Below, piece by piece: positions 45,207-54,585 of a stretch of 64,000 bases of DNA. The notes beneath the pieces are model-generated. The model did no database searches and was not told where the DNA came from. It was given only the letters and a program-made list of their open reading frames with translations. The DNA lies in the NCBI GenBank assembly GCA_051000815.1, contig JBPCNX010000029.1, forward strand, positions 62,001-126,000, read 5' to 3'. Both the position numbers and the translations under genes were made by a program. Every line of letters begins with the position of its first letter. The first letter of the stretch is position 1. This DNA is from PSRF01 sp051000815 (GTDB taxonomy: Bacteria; Acidobacteriota; Blastocatellia; Pyrinomonadales; Pyrinomonadaceae).

Positions 45207-46151
45207 ATGTCACAGTCACTTCTTGATGAGACCGCAAAAAATAAACGACAGGTTGGCCGCCAGTTTCGCGCGCCGATATCTTTCCTGGCGATTCCCGTCT
45301 TGCTGCTGGCCGGTTGCAGCCTGATCCTGGGCCAGGCTGGCAGGCGTCAACGTCCCACCACCGGAGGCGTGCTGCTCAGTGTGGTCGCAAAACGTGCGGA
45401 CAATTCCGCTCAGAGCATTAGCAGCAAGAACGTTTCGGTTTACGACAACGGGGTAGAACAGTCGATCAGAAACTTCTCGCCTGATCCATCGCCCGCGCGC
45501 ATTGTTCTGCTGGTGGACAATTCAGTAACACTGCGGGCAGACATTGAGAAACTCGAACAGGCGACTCGTGAGTTTGCGTACGAGATCTATGAAGGCGATC
45601 AGCTCCTGATCGTCGGCTATGACGAAGAAGCTGAAATCGTTTCCGACTGGACGGACAACGCAAAATCAATTGAAGCTTCACTCAAGGGGTTTCGCAAGAA
45701 AGGCCAACCTCATCTTTTTGACGCCTTGAGTGCGGTTGTAGATCAGGCTTTGCGCCCGCTATCCGGCCAGAAACGCGTTATTGTAATAATCGGCGACGGT
45801 TTGGATCGCGGTAGCAAGAGTACCTTTGACAGGACGTTGGCTGAGCTGCAGGCGAACGACATTACGGTTTACACGATCCAGATTCCCGATCGCACGCGCG
45901 GCGCCATTCGTCGAGACGTTCCAAAACCGAGGCAGGTAGTTGATAAGCTGGTTGAAGCCACTGGAGGGCTGGTCTTCCCGATTGAGGAGACCACAGAAGC
46001 CGCGAAGACTATCTGCGACGAGTTGAGAAAAAACCGCTATGTGCTGTCTTACATTCCTTCGAGCGCACCTTTCGGAGAGGCGCGGCGTTTGTTGGTTGCC
46101 GGGGATGAAGGAATTGTAGTCAGGTCGAAGTCGATGCAGCAGCCGAACTAA
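45207..46151 (+). CDS. VWFA-domain lipoprotein
   Basis: 314 residues from the ATG at 45207; a TTG at 45177 that overlaps the fmdB stop is an alternative start. The lead LAIPVLLLAGCS near residues 27-38 has a lipobox (LAGC), so it is probably lipidated by the Lgt and LspA encoded in this window. The VWFA domain has the degenerate MIDAS motif LLVDNSVTLR and later VIIGDGLDRG. GGVLLSVVAKRADN and SVYDNGVEQSIRNF match acidobacterial VWFA-related proteins. It sits on the outer face of a membrane; the ligand is unknown. Confidence 0.8.
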   Translation: MSQSLLDETAKNKRQVGRQFRAPISFLAIPVLLLAGCSLILGQAGRRQRPTTGGVLLSVVAKRADNSAQSISSKNVSVYDNGVEQSIRNFSPDPSPARIVLLVDNSVTLRADIEKLEQATREFAYEIYEGDQLLIVGYDEEAEIVSDWTDNAKSIEASLKGFRKKGQPHLFDALSAVVDQALRPLSGQKRVIVIIGDGLDRGSKSTFDRTLAELQANDITVYTIQIPDRTRGAIRRDVPKPRQVVDKLVEATGGLVFPIEETTEAAKTICDELRKNRYVLSYIPSSAPFGEARRLLVAGDEGIVVRSKSMQQPN

Positions 46152-46154
46152 GGT

Positions 46155-46285
46155 TTCGGGTTTCGAGTTCAGAGTTTCGAGTTGCAGTTGGAGTCGGTGT
46201 GGGTATCGAAATCTGCTCTATCCTGGTTAGACAATCTGACGACTAAAAGCGAACTCGAAACTCGGAACCCTAAACCCGAAACTTA
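46155..46285. repeat. CGAAACTC-type hairpin element
   Basis: TTTCGGGTTTCGAGTTCAGAG-type units at 46153-46190 are answered by CGAACTCGAAACTCGGAACC-type units at 46251-46283 in opposite orientation. It lies between the VWFA lipoprotein gene and a convergent small membrane protein gene. Confidence 0.75.
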
Positions 46286-46471
46286 TTTGCGACTGCGTCG
46301 CGAGTAGAGATAAAACAACACGCCAATAATTATCAGCACCAGGGTTTCCATGAAGATGAAGAAACGTGGTACGAAGGTGCCGTCCTCATCGAACGAATCC
46401 TGATAAGCCACGAGCGTCCCCAGTGTGAGCCCGGCAACCAGCCAGATGAATTGACGCTTTGCATCCCACAT
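46283..46471 (-). CDS. small two-helix membrane protein
   Basis: 62 residues with hydrophobic segments at about 8-23 (FIWLVAGLTLGTLVAY) and 38-56 (FFIFMETLVLIIIGVLFYLY) and a basic C-terminus (SRRSRK). I recognise no family. It is convergent with the VWFA gene and has no strong ribosome binding site. Balanced composition and sensible topology favour a gene, but the call is tentative. Confidence 0.5.
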   Translation of the reverse strand: MWDAKRQFIWLVAGLTLGTLVAYQDSFDEDGTFVPRFFIFMETLVLIIIGVLFYLYSRRSRK

Positions 46472-46477
46472 AATTGA

Positions 46478-46663
46478 GAAGTCTCAGGTTTCAAGTCCCA
46501 AGTCTCAGGCCTCAAGTCGCAAGTCAGGTCTCAAGTCTCGGGTTTCGAGTTTCGAGGGCTCGCATTTCGATCTGAGATCTAATCTGTCTCGAAAGAATCA
46601 GGTCTCATAGCAAACAACCCGAAACTCGAAACCCGAGACTCCTCGAAACCCGAGACCTGAAGT
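46478..46663. repeat. CAAGTCTCAGG / CGAAACCCGAG repeat hairpin
   Basis: 46478-46560 holds AAGTCTCAGGTTTCAAGTCC-type units that change gradually into GGGTTTCGAGTTTCGAG units; 46612-46663 holds the reverse-complement set (CCCGAAACTCGAAACCCGAG). The gradual change links two unit types in one tract. Confidence 0.75.
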
Positions 46664-46720
46664 TGAAGCGATGAACTTTGCCCTTGACGGGCTCGTAGTC
46701 ATAAAGTAACTGGTAAAGGC

Positions 46721-47248
46721 ATGTATTGTCCCAAGTGCAGTCAGCAGCAGGCATCGGAGGAATTGCGATTTTGCTCGCGATGCGGCTTCCCGCTCGCGGG
46801 CGTGGCGACGCTGATGGCTAACGATGGAGCTCTGCCACGCGTTGAGCATACGGCTCCAAGTCCCGCGCGCCGCGGCCGCATTATCAAGGAAAGTGCGCTC
46901 CTGACACTGGTGGCCTGGGTGGTGGCCTTCTTTACTACAATGTTTTGGGATTGGGGCGGCCCACTGGAAAGCGTAACCAAGGCTGGATCCCTAATCTTCT
47001 TCCTTCTTGGCCTCATAGGCTTGCTGAGGTTTCTCTACGCATTCCTATTTGTCAGAGAAGCGTCTTTCGCAACGCCCGAGCCGGCCTTTCCGCATGCTTC
47101 GAGTCGAGCGGCGTTGCCTCCGCAGCAGCACAATCCGCTAACTGATTATCCGCGCCGCACTAATACAAGGGAAATGGCTCCCCGGCCCAGCGTCACAGAG
47201 AACACGACTCGCCTGCTTGAAGAGCAACCTCAAAATGTTGACGAGTAA
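46721..47248 (+). CDS. zinc-ribbon membrane protein
   Basis: 175 residues. MYCPKCSQQQASEELRFCSR followed by CGF gives the zinc_ribbon_2 pattern (C-x2-C...C-x2-C) at residues 3-22. Two hydrophobic helices follow at about 60-76 (LLTLVAWVVAFFTTMFW) and 88-108 (GSLIFFLLGLIGLLRFLYAF). The rest is Pro/Arg/Thr-rich and probably disordered in the cytoplasm. Many acidobacterial genomes have such proteins; the role is unknown. The ATG follows a weak ribosome binding site. Confidence 0.75.
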   Translation: MYCPKCSQQQASEELRFCSRCGFPLAGVATLMANDGALPRVEHTAPSPARRGRIIKESALLTLVAWVVAFFTTMFWDWGGPLESVTKAGSLIFFLLGLIGLLRFLYAFLFVREASFATPEPAFPHASSRAALPPQQHNPLTDYPRRTNTREMAPRPSVTENTTRLLEEQPQNVDE

Positions 47249-47310
47249 GTTTTGGTGCTTCCTAGTAGCTGTCCTAATCGGAAAAACAGAAATTAGGAGT
47301 GACACGCTTC

Positions 47311-48231
47311 CTACTTCAACACACCCGACAGCCAGTGCATGATATTCAGGGCGAGTTGACGGTTATCGCTGCCGGGAACATTCATGCCCATGGGTCGATT
47401 CTCAGAGCCCGCCAGTTGAGCGGACAGCATCGCCGCTTCGCCCATGACGACCACGCGACCTTTACCAAATTTGAAGGCAATTCCCTGCGCGCGTCCCTCA
47501 GCCGAAGTTTCAGTCGTGGAAGTGCGATCCGCTTTGTCCTTAGCTGTAGCTCCGAGGCTTAGAAATGCAGAGCTGTCCTTTGGTCCTTTCAGTGATTGGC
47601 CGGTAAAGGTGAAGACCTTTTTGATTTTCTCGCCATCGTTACGTCCATTCGTGATCGGATGATCGAGCAGGAGTTTGTTCTCGCGGGAGAACAGGAGGTG
47701 GGAAGGAAATCCCTCTTTGAAGCCGTTTTTCGGATCAAGCGTATAGCCTTTGCTCATGTCAACGCCAAATCGCTTGCCGAGATTCTCCGCTGCTCCACCG
47801 AAAGGAGCATGATCGGCAATCAACAAGAGGGCGCCGCCGTCTTTCACCCAGTCGCGCACCGCGTCGCACTCTTCATCGGTGAAAGCTGAGTGGTCGGCGC
47901 CGTCGTCATCCATCTCCTCGGCTCCGAGAGCGTTGGCAATTACAAGAACCTTGAAAGTGTCGAGCGCCGCCTTGGTAAAGGGCTTGCGATTGCGGACGAC
48001 GTGGTAGCCGTCGTTGATAATCAAATCGGCAAATGGTTTGTAGCGGCCTTCCGTAGTATGAAAATTGTTGTGCGCTTCATCAAACATGAGGCGGGGAAAT
48101 GCCTTCTTATAGGCGGGATTTTCAACGACTACATTGAACTCTGGATCAGGGCGCTGTTGCGCGCACACTAGTTGGGGCAGCAGCAGAAACGTCAGTAATA
48201 CTGCGAAAATAATGCCGATGTGCTTTTTCAT
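47311..48231 (-). CDS. secreted DUF4350-like protein
   Basis: 306 residues from the ATG at 48231 (the frame opens at 48264). A signal peptide of about 24 residues ends QLVCAQQ. RLMFDEAHNNFHTTEGRYKP, LIINDGYHV, VLVIANALG, WVKDGGALLLIADHAPFGG and GKGRVVVMGEAAMLSAQL give the GATase1-like/DUF4350 fold, related to the GldG-type periplasmic domain. No catalytic Cys is visible in the usual place. It lies 9 nt past the aminotransferase start but after its own promoter gap; co-transcription is possible. Confidence 0.75.
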   Translation of the reverse strand: MKKHIGIIFAVLLTFLLLPQLVCAQQRPDPEFNVVVENPAYKKAFPRLMFDEAHNNFHTTEGRYKPFADLIINDGYHVVRNRKPFTKAALDTFKVLVIANALGAEEMDDDGADHSAFTDEECDAVRDWVKDGGALLLIADHAPFGGAAENLGKRFGVDMSKGYTLDPKNGFKEGFPSHLLFSRENKLLLDHPITNGRNDGEKIKKVFTFTGQSLKGPKDSSAFLSLGATAKDKADRTSTTETSAEGRAQGIAFKFGKGRVVVMGEAAMLSAQLAGSENRPMGMNVPGSDNRQLALNIMHWLSGVLK

Positions 48232-48273
48232 TTCTGTAGAAACCGAGTCATTAATCTGAGTCATACATCGTGA

Positions 48274-49473
48274 TCAAAGGCGAGCGCGGAGTTTTTCCAG
48301 TCTCTCAGCAGCAAGCGAGAGAGTTTCGTCCTTCTTGCAATAGCAAAATCTAACCTGCTGGGAGCCGCGTTCGGGAACGCTGTAAAAACTAGATCCCGGA
48401 ACGCAGGCAACTCCGACCTCTCGAATTAAGTGTTGCGTAAATTCAATATCATCAGCAAAGCCAAATGCCGAAATGTCAGTCATGATGTAGTAGGCGCCAT
48501 CGGGCCGAAACGTTTTGAATCCCGCCTTTTCCAACACCGGCAGCAGCAGGTCGCGACGCGCCCGGTACTCACTCTGAAGTCGATCGTAATAACCTGGCTG
48601 AAGCGAGAGCGCGTAAGCTCCGGCAGCTTGTAAGGGAGCCGCAGCGCCCACGGTCAGAAAATCGTGCACCTTGCGGATCCCACTGGTGATCTCCGGGGGA
48701 GCAATGCAGTAGCCGACGCGCCAGCCGGTGACTGAGTAGGTCTTGGACATAGAGTTAACGATAACAGTGCGGTCGCGCATCCCGGTGAGCTGGGCCATCG
48801 AAATATGTTGTATCTCAGCTTCCGCGCGCGGGTAGATGATGTGCTCGTAAATCTCATCGGTGAAGCACAACGCCTCAAACTCCTGGCAGAGCCCCGCGAT
48901 GAACTCCATTTCGGAGCGCGTAAATACTTTGCCCGTGGGGTTGTTGGGATTGCAGATGATGATTGCTTTAGTCTTCGAGTTGAATGCCGCGCGCAATTCG
49001 TCCGGATCAAACGTCCAATCGGGCGCACGCAATGACACATAGCGCGGCTTGGCATCTGAGAGAATGGCGTCAGGCGCATAGTTTTCGTAGTAAGGCTCAA
49101 AGACGACTACTTCATCACCAGGATCTACAGTCGCCATCATGGCGGCAATCATTCCTTCCGTAGAACCGCAGGTGACGGTCAATTCTGTTTCCGGATCGAC
49201 ATCCAATCCCAGATACCACTTTGTCTTTTTCGCAATCGCTTCACGGAAATCGCGCGCGCCCCAGGTGATCGCATATTGGTTAATATCGTCCGCGATAGCC
49301 TGCATCGCGACCTGTTTAATGTCCGCGGGGGCTGCGAAATCGGGAAATCCCTGGGAGAGATTGACGGCGCCGTGCTTCAGCGCCTCGCGAGTCATTTCGC
49401 GAATAACGGATTCAGTAAACAGACTGGCCTTGCGTGAAACGTGCCGATGCTGCGAAGGCGCGGGTGTGGTCAT
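48274..49473 (-). CDS. PLP-dependent aminotransferase, class I/II
   Basis: 399 residues of fold type I. SQGFPDFAAP near 39-48, TCGSTEGMIAAMM near 104, NNPTGKVFTRSEM near 180, and the PLP-lysine block SMSKTYSVTGWRVGYCIAPP near 241-258 are all clear; the final arginine is in QQVRFCYCK. The sequence resembles the methionine/kynurenine/aromatic aminotransferase subgroup. Substrate cannot be told from sequence alone. It starts upstream of the DUF4350-like gene on the same strand. Confidence 0.9.
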   Translation of the reverse strand: MTTPAPSQHRHVSRKASLFTESVIREMTREALKHGAVNLSQGFPDFAAPADIKQVAMQAIADDINQYAITWGARDFREAIAKKTKWYLGLDVDPETELTVTCGSTEGMIAAMMATVDPGDEVVVFEPYYENYAPDAILSDAKPRYVSLRAPDWTFDPDELRAAFNSKTKAIIICNPNNPTGKVFTRSEMEFIAGLCQEFEALCFTDEIYEHIIYPRAEAEIQHISMAQLTGMRDRTVIVNSMSKTYSVTGWRVGYCIAPPEITSGIRKVHDFLTVGAAAPLQAAGAYALSLQPGYYDRLQSEYRARRDLLLPVLEKAGFKTFRPDGAYYIMTDISAFGFADDIEFTQHLIREVGVACVPGSSFYSVPERGSQQVRFCYCKKDETLSLAAERLEKLRARL

Positions 49474-49482
49474 GATTACGAG

Positions 49483-49660
49483 TCTCGAGTTCCGGGTTTC
49501 GAGTTCCGAGTTAAGTACAGGCGGTGGAATTTGCGATCAACCGCGCGTCGTTCACACTGCTTTAATATACAACTCCGCCTGATAATACAAACCCGAAAGC
49601 CGAAACTCGGAACCTGTTTTAATACAAACTCGACACTCGAAACTCAAAACTCGGAACTTA
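49483..49660. repeat. CGAGTTCCGGGTTTCGAG repeat hairpin
   Basis: Units of CGAGTTCCGAG/GGGTTTCGAG at 49483-49514 and their reverse complement (CCCGAAAGCCGAAACTCGG and CTCGAAACTCAAAACTCGG) at 49591-49658. It fills the gap between the aminotransferase and the PEGA-TPR gene. Confidence 0.75.
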
Positions 49661-49663
49661 TTT

Positions 49664-50611
49664 TTACGGAATGATTTCCTGACCGGCGGCGTCGCGGCGA
49701 AGCTGTTCGATGATGGAACGAATTGCCGGAGCGAGGCTGCCGTTGGGTGCGAGGGCTAGATACTTTTCGTAAGCGGCGATCGCCTCTTTGTACTTCTGTT
49801 GTTTCTCGTAGGCTGCACCCAGCAACTGATAGATCACGGGCTCTGAATCGGAAAGCTGCTCGAGCGCTTTGCGATACTCAGCGATTGCTTCGTCGAGTTC
49901 TCCCTTTTCTTCGAGGACGCGCGCGAGTCCGACGTGAGCTTCCGGCTGAAAACCGCGTCCTTCGCGAATCGCCCGGCGAAACGACGCGATTGCCTTGTCA
50001 TCAAAAGCAGCCTCGCGATGGATGCGACCTTCGACCGCTGAGGCTTCAGCAAAAGAAGGGCGCGTGCGTCGGACCTCGGCGATCTCGGCCAGCGCCTGTT
50101 GATGCTCATTGAGGTCAAGCAGAACCCGAGCCAGACCTAAGCGCGCTGCCGGAAACGCCGGACGAAGCTTCAACGCTTCACGGTAAGCTTTGGCGGCCAG
50201 TTGCCGCGTCTCATCATCCCTCGCCTGTTCCCGAGAAGTCTCTGCCCGTTGAAATGCCAACTCCGCAGTATCAGTTAAACGTACGAGCTTGACCGAAACA
50301 TTCCCGCGCCTGCCGGGCAAAAGTGGGAGGGTCGCTTCCTTGAATCCGTTAGCGCGGACTCGCAGGATGTGGCGACCCGACGCGACTTTACTCAACGCGA
50401 GTTTGCCGCCGGCGTCGGTTGTGCCGCGTCGAATTTCATCCAGCCAAATGATCGCGCCGGGTTCTGTGGTGATAGTAACCGAGGAGGGAGGTGCTGCAGT
50501 GCGTGTAGTTCGTTGTGCGGAAGCAAGAGCGGTGGAACAAGCTACGATTAAAAGAATTGCTGACACCATTTTCAACGCCCACGCGTCGTCAATCTTGATG
50601 CACTCCTTCAT
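49664..50611 (-). CDS. secreted PEGA-TPR protein
   Basis: 315 residues. A signal-like segment covers 15-33 (VSAILLIVACSTALASAQ). SSVTITTEPGAIIWLDEIRR and KVASGRHILRVRANGFK form a PEGA-like domain (residues 43-110). Several TPR units follow (AYREALKLRPAFPAARLGLA, IAEYRKALEQL, AIAAYEKYLALAPNGS). Such proteins scaffold envelope complexes or bind polysaccharides. The gene is monocistronic between repeat tracts. Confidence 0.8.
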   Translation of the reverse strand: MKECIKIDDAWALKMVSAILLIVACSTALASAQRTTRTAAPPSSVTITTEPGAIIWLDEIRRGTTDAGGKLALSKVASGRHILRVRANGFKEATLPLLPGRRGNVSVKLVRLTDTAELAFQRAETSREQARDDETRQLAAKAYREALKLRPAFPAARLGLARVLLDLNEHQQALAEIAEVRRTRPSFAEASAVEGRIHREAAFDDKAIASFRRAIREGRGFQPEAHVGLARVLEEKGELDEAIAEYRKALEQLSDSEPVIYQLLGAAYEKQQKYKEAIAAYEKYLALAPNGSLAPAIRSIIEQLRRDAAGQEIIP

Positions 50612-50705
50612 AGCTCACCGATTGCCAAACCAAGCGGGGGCGAGCCACTCTTCCTAACCTCGAGATTATTGGCAAGCCACGCTTCCTAACATCGAGAACA
50701 TCCCA

Positions 50706-53033
50706 TCATTCTTCTTCTTCGTCGCCAAGCACGCGACGCTTCCGCACCGTGGAGTCAGCCGGCAACGAGCCGGCTGGCTGGGTAGTGATCGCCCTTGTTC
50801 CCACTTCCGGCCGAAACTTTCCATTGACGTCATAAAGCCGCTCATACTGCAGCCGATTTCTAACAACGCCCTGCACGTAACCGCGAGTTTCCTTAAACGG
50901 CACCGCTTCTGCCCACTCGTCGATTTCGGCTGGTAGCGAGGTGCGCCAGTTTACCGCACGCCCCGGTCCCGCATTGTAGGCAGCCGCGACATATTCGATG
51001 CGTCCAAACTTATCGATCTGATCTCGCAGGTAGGCCGTGCCGATCTGAATATTTAACCTCGGCTCAAACAACGCCTCGGCGTTGATGCTGCGGTCAACGC
51101 CATACTTCCTGGCTGTCAACGTCGCCGTTGGCACTAACACCTGCATCAAGCCGTAGGCTCTAGCTGGTGATTTCGCCCTGGGATCAAAAACTGTTTCCTG
51201 GCGGATCAGTCCGGCAACTTGATACGGATCAAGATTACGCACACGCGATTCCTGCACGATGATGTCCCAATAGGCGAGCGGATAGAACACATCCCATTCT
51301 TCGCGAGTCATCTCTTCAGGCTTCATTTGTGAATAGTCGGGAAAACTTTTCTTCAGGGTGTTCAGCGCGCGCACGTTGTCTTCCTGGAAACGGTAGATTT
51401 GCGCGATTGCCAGATTCACCTTCGGACTATTCGGAGCAATCTCCGTTGCTCGCGCTAGCTCTTCGAACGCCCATTCATCGATACCAATATTGTTTAGCTG
51501 CTCTGCCCTGACGATACGCACGTCTTCAGCAGGCCCGGCTGTCTCTTCCGCGACCGTAACGGTTTGCAGGTTTGCAATCGCCCGCCCGACGAGGGAATCC
51601 GGCGCGAACGCTTGTTGGAAGGGGCTTCCCTTCATAGCGTCGAGGCGTTGCTTAGCGAGGTAGCCATACCAATTGGCGTCGTAACGACCCAACACCGCCT
51701 GATAGAGCGCGCGTGCCTCCGCAAGCTTGCCGGCCCTTTCCGAGTCGCGTGCCGCCCAGTAACCTGCGCGGCCACGATTGTCGTTGTTCTTGTCTACGTA
51801 GTATGCGAGATGCTCGGTTAATAATTTGGAAGACTCTGAAAAATTCCGCGCTTCGTGGGCCATCCACGCCAGATCAAACTGCGCCTGGACAACTTCCACT
51901 GATCCGGGAGCTGAACTCACCGCAGCCCGCAGGAAGTAGGAAGCATCGGCATCGTTATTTGCGTCCTCCGCGATTTGTCCCGCGCTGACAAGGGCGCGCG
52001 GCAGAAAACTGCTTTGAGGAAACTCGCGGCGTAGAGTCTCTACTGTGGCGCGTGCCTGGTGCCACTGCCGTGAACGCGCGTAGGTTTGCGTCAGGTAGAA
52101 GAGTGCTTCAGCGCGCGCCTCGCCGGCAGAAGCGGGTATGCCGCTCAAAGCTGATGCGGCTTCCGGTCGTTTTGCGTTTCCCGCCGAGATACCGCGGCGT
52201 AGTTGATTCTGACTATTTGCCAGACCGGGAAACTTCAAGAGCGCTTCTGAATATGCCTGAAAAGCGTCGTTAAAGCGCTTCGCGTCATAGAGTTTATTAG
52301 CGCGATTGAGCGCCTCTGTTTCATTGGCTGGCGCCAGCGCTGCTGAGAGTTGCGGAATCATGGTCGCAGCTTGAGCGCTTTCGGCGGAAGCAGGAGCGAA
52401 GAAATAAATTCGGCGATAAGCCTCCAGGGCTCTCGCATTGTTTCCTGCTTGTGCAAACGCCTTTGCCGCGAGCAGCAGCGCGGCCGCGTCGTCCTTAGCC
52501 ATAAGTTCTTTAAGAGCAATCAGGACGGCGGCCGGCTGCCCGGACTTCATGAGAATATCGGCAGAACGCAACGACGCTTCGCGAAGGCGGATGGAACTGG
52601 GGTAGTCATTGATCAAGCGTTCATAGACTATTCTCGCCACGGCGGTCTGTCCGGTTTGTTCCAGCGCATTGCCGCGCATGAAGAGTGCATGATCGCCAAT
52701 TGACGTGTAGTCCTGGATAACGTTTGTATCGAGGAGCGTGGCTGCACCCGCATAGTCGTTAGCACGAATTCTGATCCGGGCGCGCACTAGTCGCGCCAGA
52801 CCCGCGGCTTTGCTGCGGGGAAAATCGGACTCAATTCGCGCCACCAGTTCATCCGCCGGCAACTGACCGCGGCGTGTCTGCAGACGAAGATTTTCAAGAG
52901 CTTGTACTTCCGCAGGCGTTTGCTGGCGAGTGAAACAACTAGCGCTCAGGAAAGCAGGAAGCGAGGCGCCCGCAATGACGGCCACACCAAGGAGAATGAG
53001 AATGAAGCGATGCTTGCCAGGTAACTTAATCAT
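50706..53033 (-). CDS. lytic transglycosylase, Slt70-like
   Basis: 775 residues with an N-terminal signal or anchor segment (about 9-28, FILILLGVAVIAGASLPAFL). A long superhelical TPR-like region (AGLARLVRARIRIRANDYAG) covers most of the chain. The SLT domain is at about 590-720: LIRQETVFDPRAKSPARAYG with the catalytic Glu, GLMQVLVPTA, NIQIGTAYLRDQIDKFG and AAYNAGPGRAVNWR. It cleaves peptidoglycan glycan strands in the periplasm. A Ser/Thr-Glu tail (VLGDEEEE) ends the protein. Confidence 0.92.
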   Translation of the reverse strand: MIKLPGKHRFILILLGVAVIAGASLPAFLSASCFTRQQTPAEVQALENLRLQTRRGQLPADELVARIESDFPRSKAAGLARLVRARIRIRANDYAGAATLLDTNVIQDYTSIGDHALFMRGNALEQTGQTAVARIVYERLINDYPSSIRLREASLRSADILMKSGQPAAVLIALKELMAKDDAAALLLAAKAFAQAGNNARALEAYRRIYFFAPASAESAQAATMIPQLSAALAPANETEALNRANKLYDAKRFNDAFQAYSEALLKFPGLANSQNQLRRGISAGNAKRPEAASALSGIPASAGEARAEALFYLTQTYARSRQWHQARATVETLRREFPQSSFLPRALVSAGQIAEDANNDADASYFLRAAVSSAPGSVEVVQAQFDLAWMAHEARNFSESSKLLTEHLAYYVDKNNDNRGRAGYWAARDSERAGKLAEARALYQAVLGRYDANWYGYLAKQRLDAMKGSPFQQAFAPDSLVGRAIANLQTVTVAEETAGPAEDVRIVRAEQLNNIGIDEWAFEELARATEIAPNSPKVNLAIAQIYRFQEDNVRALNTLKKSFPDYSQMKPEEMTREEWDVFYPLAYWDIIVQESRVRNLDPYQVAGLIRQETVFDPRAKSPARAYGLMQVLVPTATLTARKYGVDRSINAEALFEPRLNIQIGTAYLRDQIDKFGRIEYVAAAYNAGPGRAVNWRTSLPAEIDEWAEAVPFKETRGYVQGVVRNRLQYERLYDVNGKFRPEVGTRAITTQPAGSLPADSTVRKRRVLGDEEEE

Positions 53034-53054
53034 AAAGTCAGGTTTCCAATAAGC

Positions 53055-53205
53055 CTATCAAGTCCCAGGTCTCAAGTCCCAGGTCTCAAGTCTCAAGTCT
53101 CAAGTCTCAAGTCTCAAGTCTCAAATTCAAAAGAAAAAGTCTCAAGTCTCAAACTAGTCCCGCGCTAATCACCGCTTGAGACTTGAGACCTGAGACTTGA
53201 GACTG
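53055..53205. repeat. CAAGTCTC tandem hairpin element
   Basis: 53055-53150 carries about ten CAAGTCTCAAGTCTC-type units; 53172-53205 carries GAGACTTGAGACCTGAGACTTG-type units in the other orientation. It fills the space between the transglycosylase and the GAF-like protein genes. Confidence 0.85.
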
Positions 53206-53208
53206 CGG

Positions 53209-54585
53209 TTAAGCCGAAACAGTTGCTCCGGGATACGCGCTCCCCAACTTCGCTGCGTCGCCTTCAGCGAGTGTATTAACCAGTTCGTGATGGAAGTAGT
53301 CGTAGGATTGCGCTACTTCGGGTTTCACGCGCTTGTCATACATGTCGCGCGAACGATCAATGTATTCGCGCAAACGGGCGTAGAGATCGTTTTCCGAGCG
53401 ACCTTCCGAAACCTTCTGTTCGTTGTAGAGCTTAATTTCAGAGACGAGGAGACGGGCAAACCTGCGGGCATCAATGTGCAGCTTCCTTTCCTCATCGCCG
53501 GATACAGTTACCGGAAGCTCGACGTCCGCGCCATACCGCCTGCGGCCAGTAGGAGCAGAAACCGGCTCTTCGGCGACTGGTGCGGCCTCCGCTTCCACAG
53601 TAGCTTCCAGTGGTTCAGCGTCTGCTTCGACGACTTCAGCTAATGCGATCTCTGTGGATGGTCGTGCCTCTTCGCTGACTGCTTCCGCAGCAAGCTCAGG
53701 AGCAGCAACTTCCTCAGCAGTGGGTTCAATGTGGGCGGGCTCTGCCGCCTCGTATTCCCGTTCCGGCGCGTAGCTGCTTGTAGCTTGTGCCGGAGCTGGC
53801 GCCTCCGAGGTCTGCTCTGCGGGGGGGGCCGGCGTTTGGGCGGGTGCCTGGCCAGCCAGCAGCTCAACTGCCATACCCGAAACTTGAGCGAGTGTTTCCA
53901 GGGCCTCGAGATTGATAGCCTCTGAGTCGAGACCACCCGAGTCAGCATAAAGCACGGCGACAGCCCGATTCCTCACCTTGAGAGGAATGCCGACAATTCT
54001 TTGCGGCGTTTCTTGTCCCAGCCGATTAAACAGTGCGTGGTTCCCGGGATGAGAATGGGCTCCACCGCTCCAGGTGGTTAGCGATTGGACGACATCACCA
54101 AGAAGGTTGTCGGGAGATAGCGGAAGTGAAATTTGTTGGACTGCGTTATCACCAACACTGCCTTCAAATCCTCGACCTCGCCAGCCGATCGCTTTCTCGC
54201 CCTTGATGGCGAAAAACGCGACGCGCGGCGCAAACGACACAGCACGGTTAACGAGAGTCTTCAGAATTTCGGCCTGGGTGGTCTGTTCGCCGATCTCGGC
54301 GACAGCAGCTTTGACGATTGCTATGTCGCTCGAAGCTTTAGCGCGGGACGATTCTGTCGTTGCCAGATCGATCCCTTCATCGTGCGCGGCTCTCAGGTGT
54401 TCCAGGATGGAACCCGCAACGGCGCCATCCAGTTGGACTTCACTTTGCCGATCCAGGAGTTGGGTAAGAGCTTCGTTGAGCCGGCTTTGAAGTTCCGCGA
54501 TTTCCTGCTTCACTCCACTGAGGCGCCCTTCGATGTAACTCTCTATCTCATGGCGCAGGCTTTCTTCCAGTTTGCCACTGACCAC
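53209..54585 (-). CDS. coiled-coil and GAF-like protein of unknown function
   Basis: 458 residues. The N-terminus (1-60) is a Glu/Gln/Leu-rich coiled coil (SYIEGRLSGVKQEIAELQSR). A GAF-like domain lies at about 90-245 (APRVAFFAIKGEKAIGWRGR, PLKVRNRAVAVLYADSGGLD). An Ala/Pro/Glu-rich linker (about 255-350) and a conserved C-terminal helical domain (RKLHIDARRFARLLVSEIKL; YDYFHHELVNTLAEGDA) follow. I recognise this plan from uncharacterised acidobacterial proteins but not a function. It could be a cytoplasmic sensor. A Gly/Ala tail ends it. Confidence 0.7.
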   Translation of the reverse strand: MVSGKLEESLRHEIESYIEGRLSGVKQEIAELQSRLNEALTQLLDRQSEVQLDGAVAGSILEHLRAAHDEGIDLATTESSRAKASSDIAIVKAAVAEIGEQTTQAEILKTLVNRAVSFAPRVAFFAIKGEKAIGWRGRGFEGSVGDNAVQQISLPLSPDNLLGDVVQSLTTWSGGAHSHPGNHALFNRLGQETPQRIVGIPLKVRNRAVAVLYADSGGLDSEAINLEALETLAQVSGMAVELLAGQAPAQTPAPPAEQTSEAPAPAQATSSYAPEREYEAAEPAHIEPTAEEVAAPELAAEAVSEEARPSTEIALAEVVEADAEPLEATVEAEAAPVAEEPVSAPTGRRRYGADVELPVTVSGDEERKLHIDARRFARLLVSEIKLYNEQKVSEGRSENDLYARLREYIDRSRDMYDKRVKPEVAQSYDYFHHELVNTLAEGDAAKLGSAYPGATVSA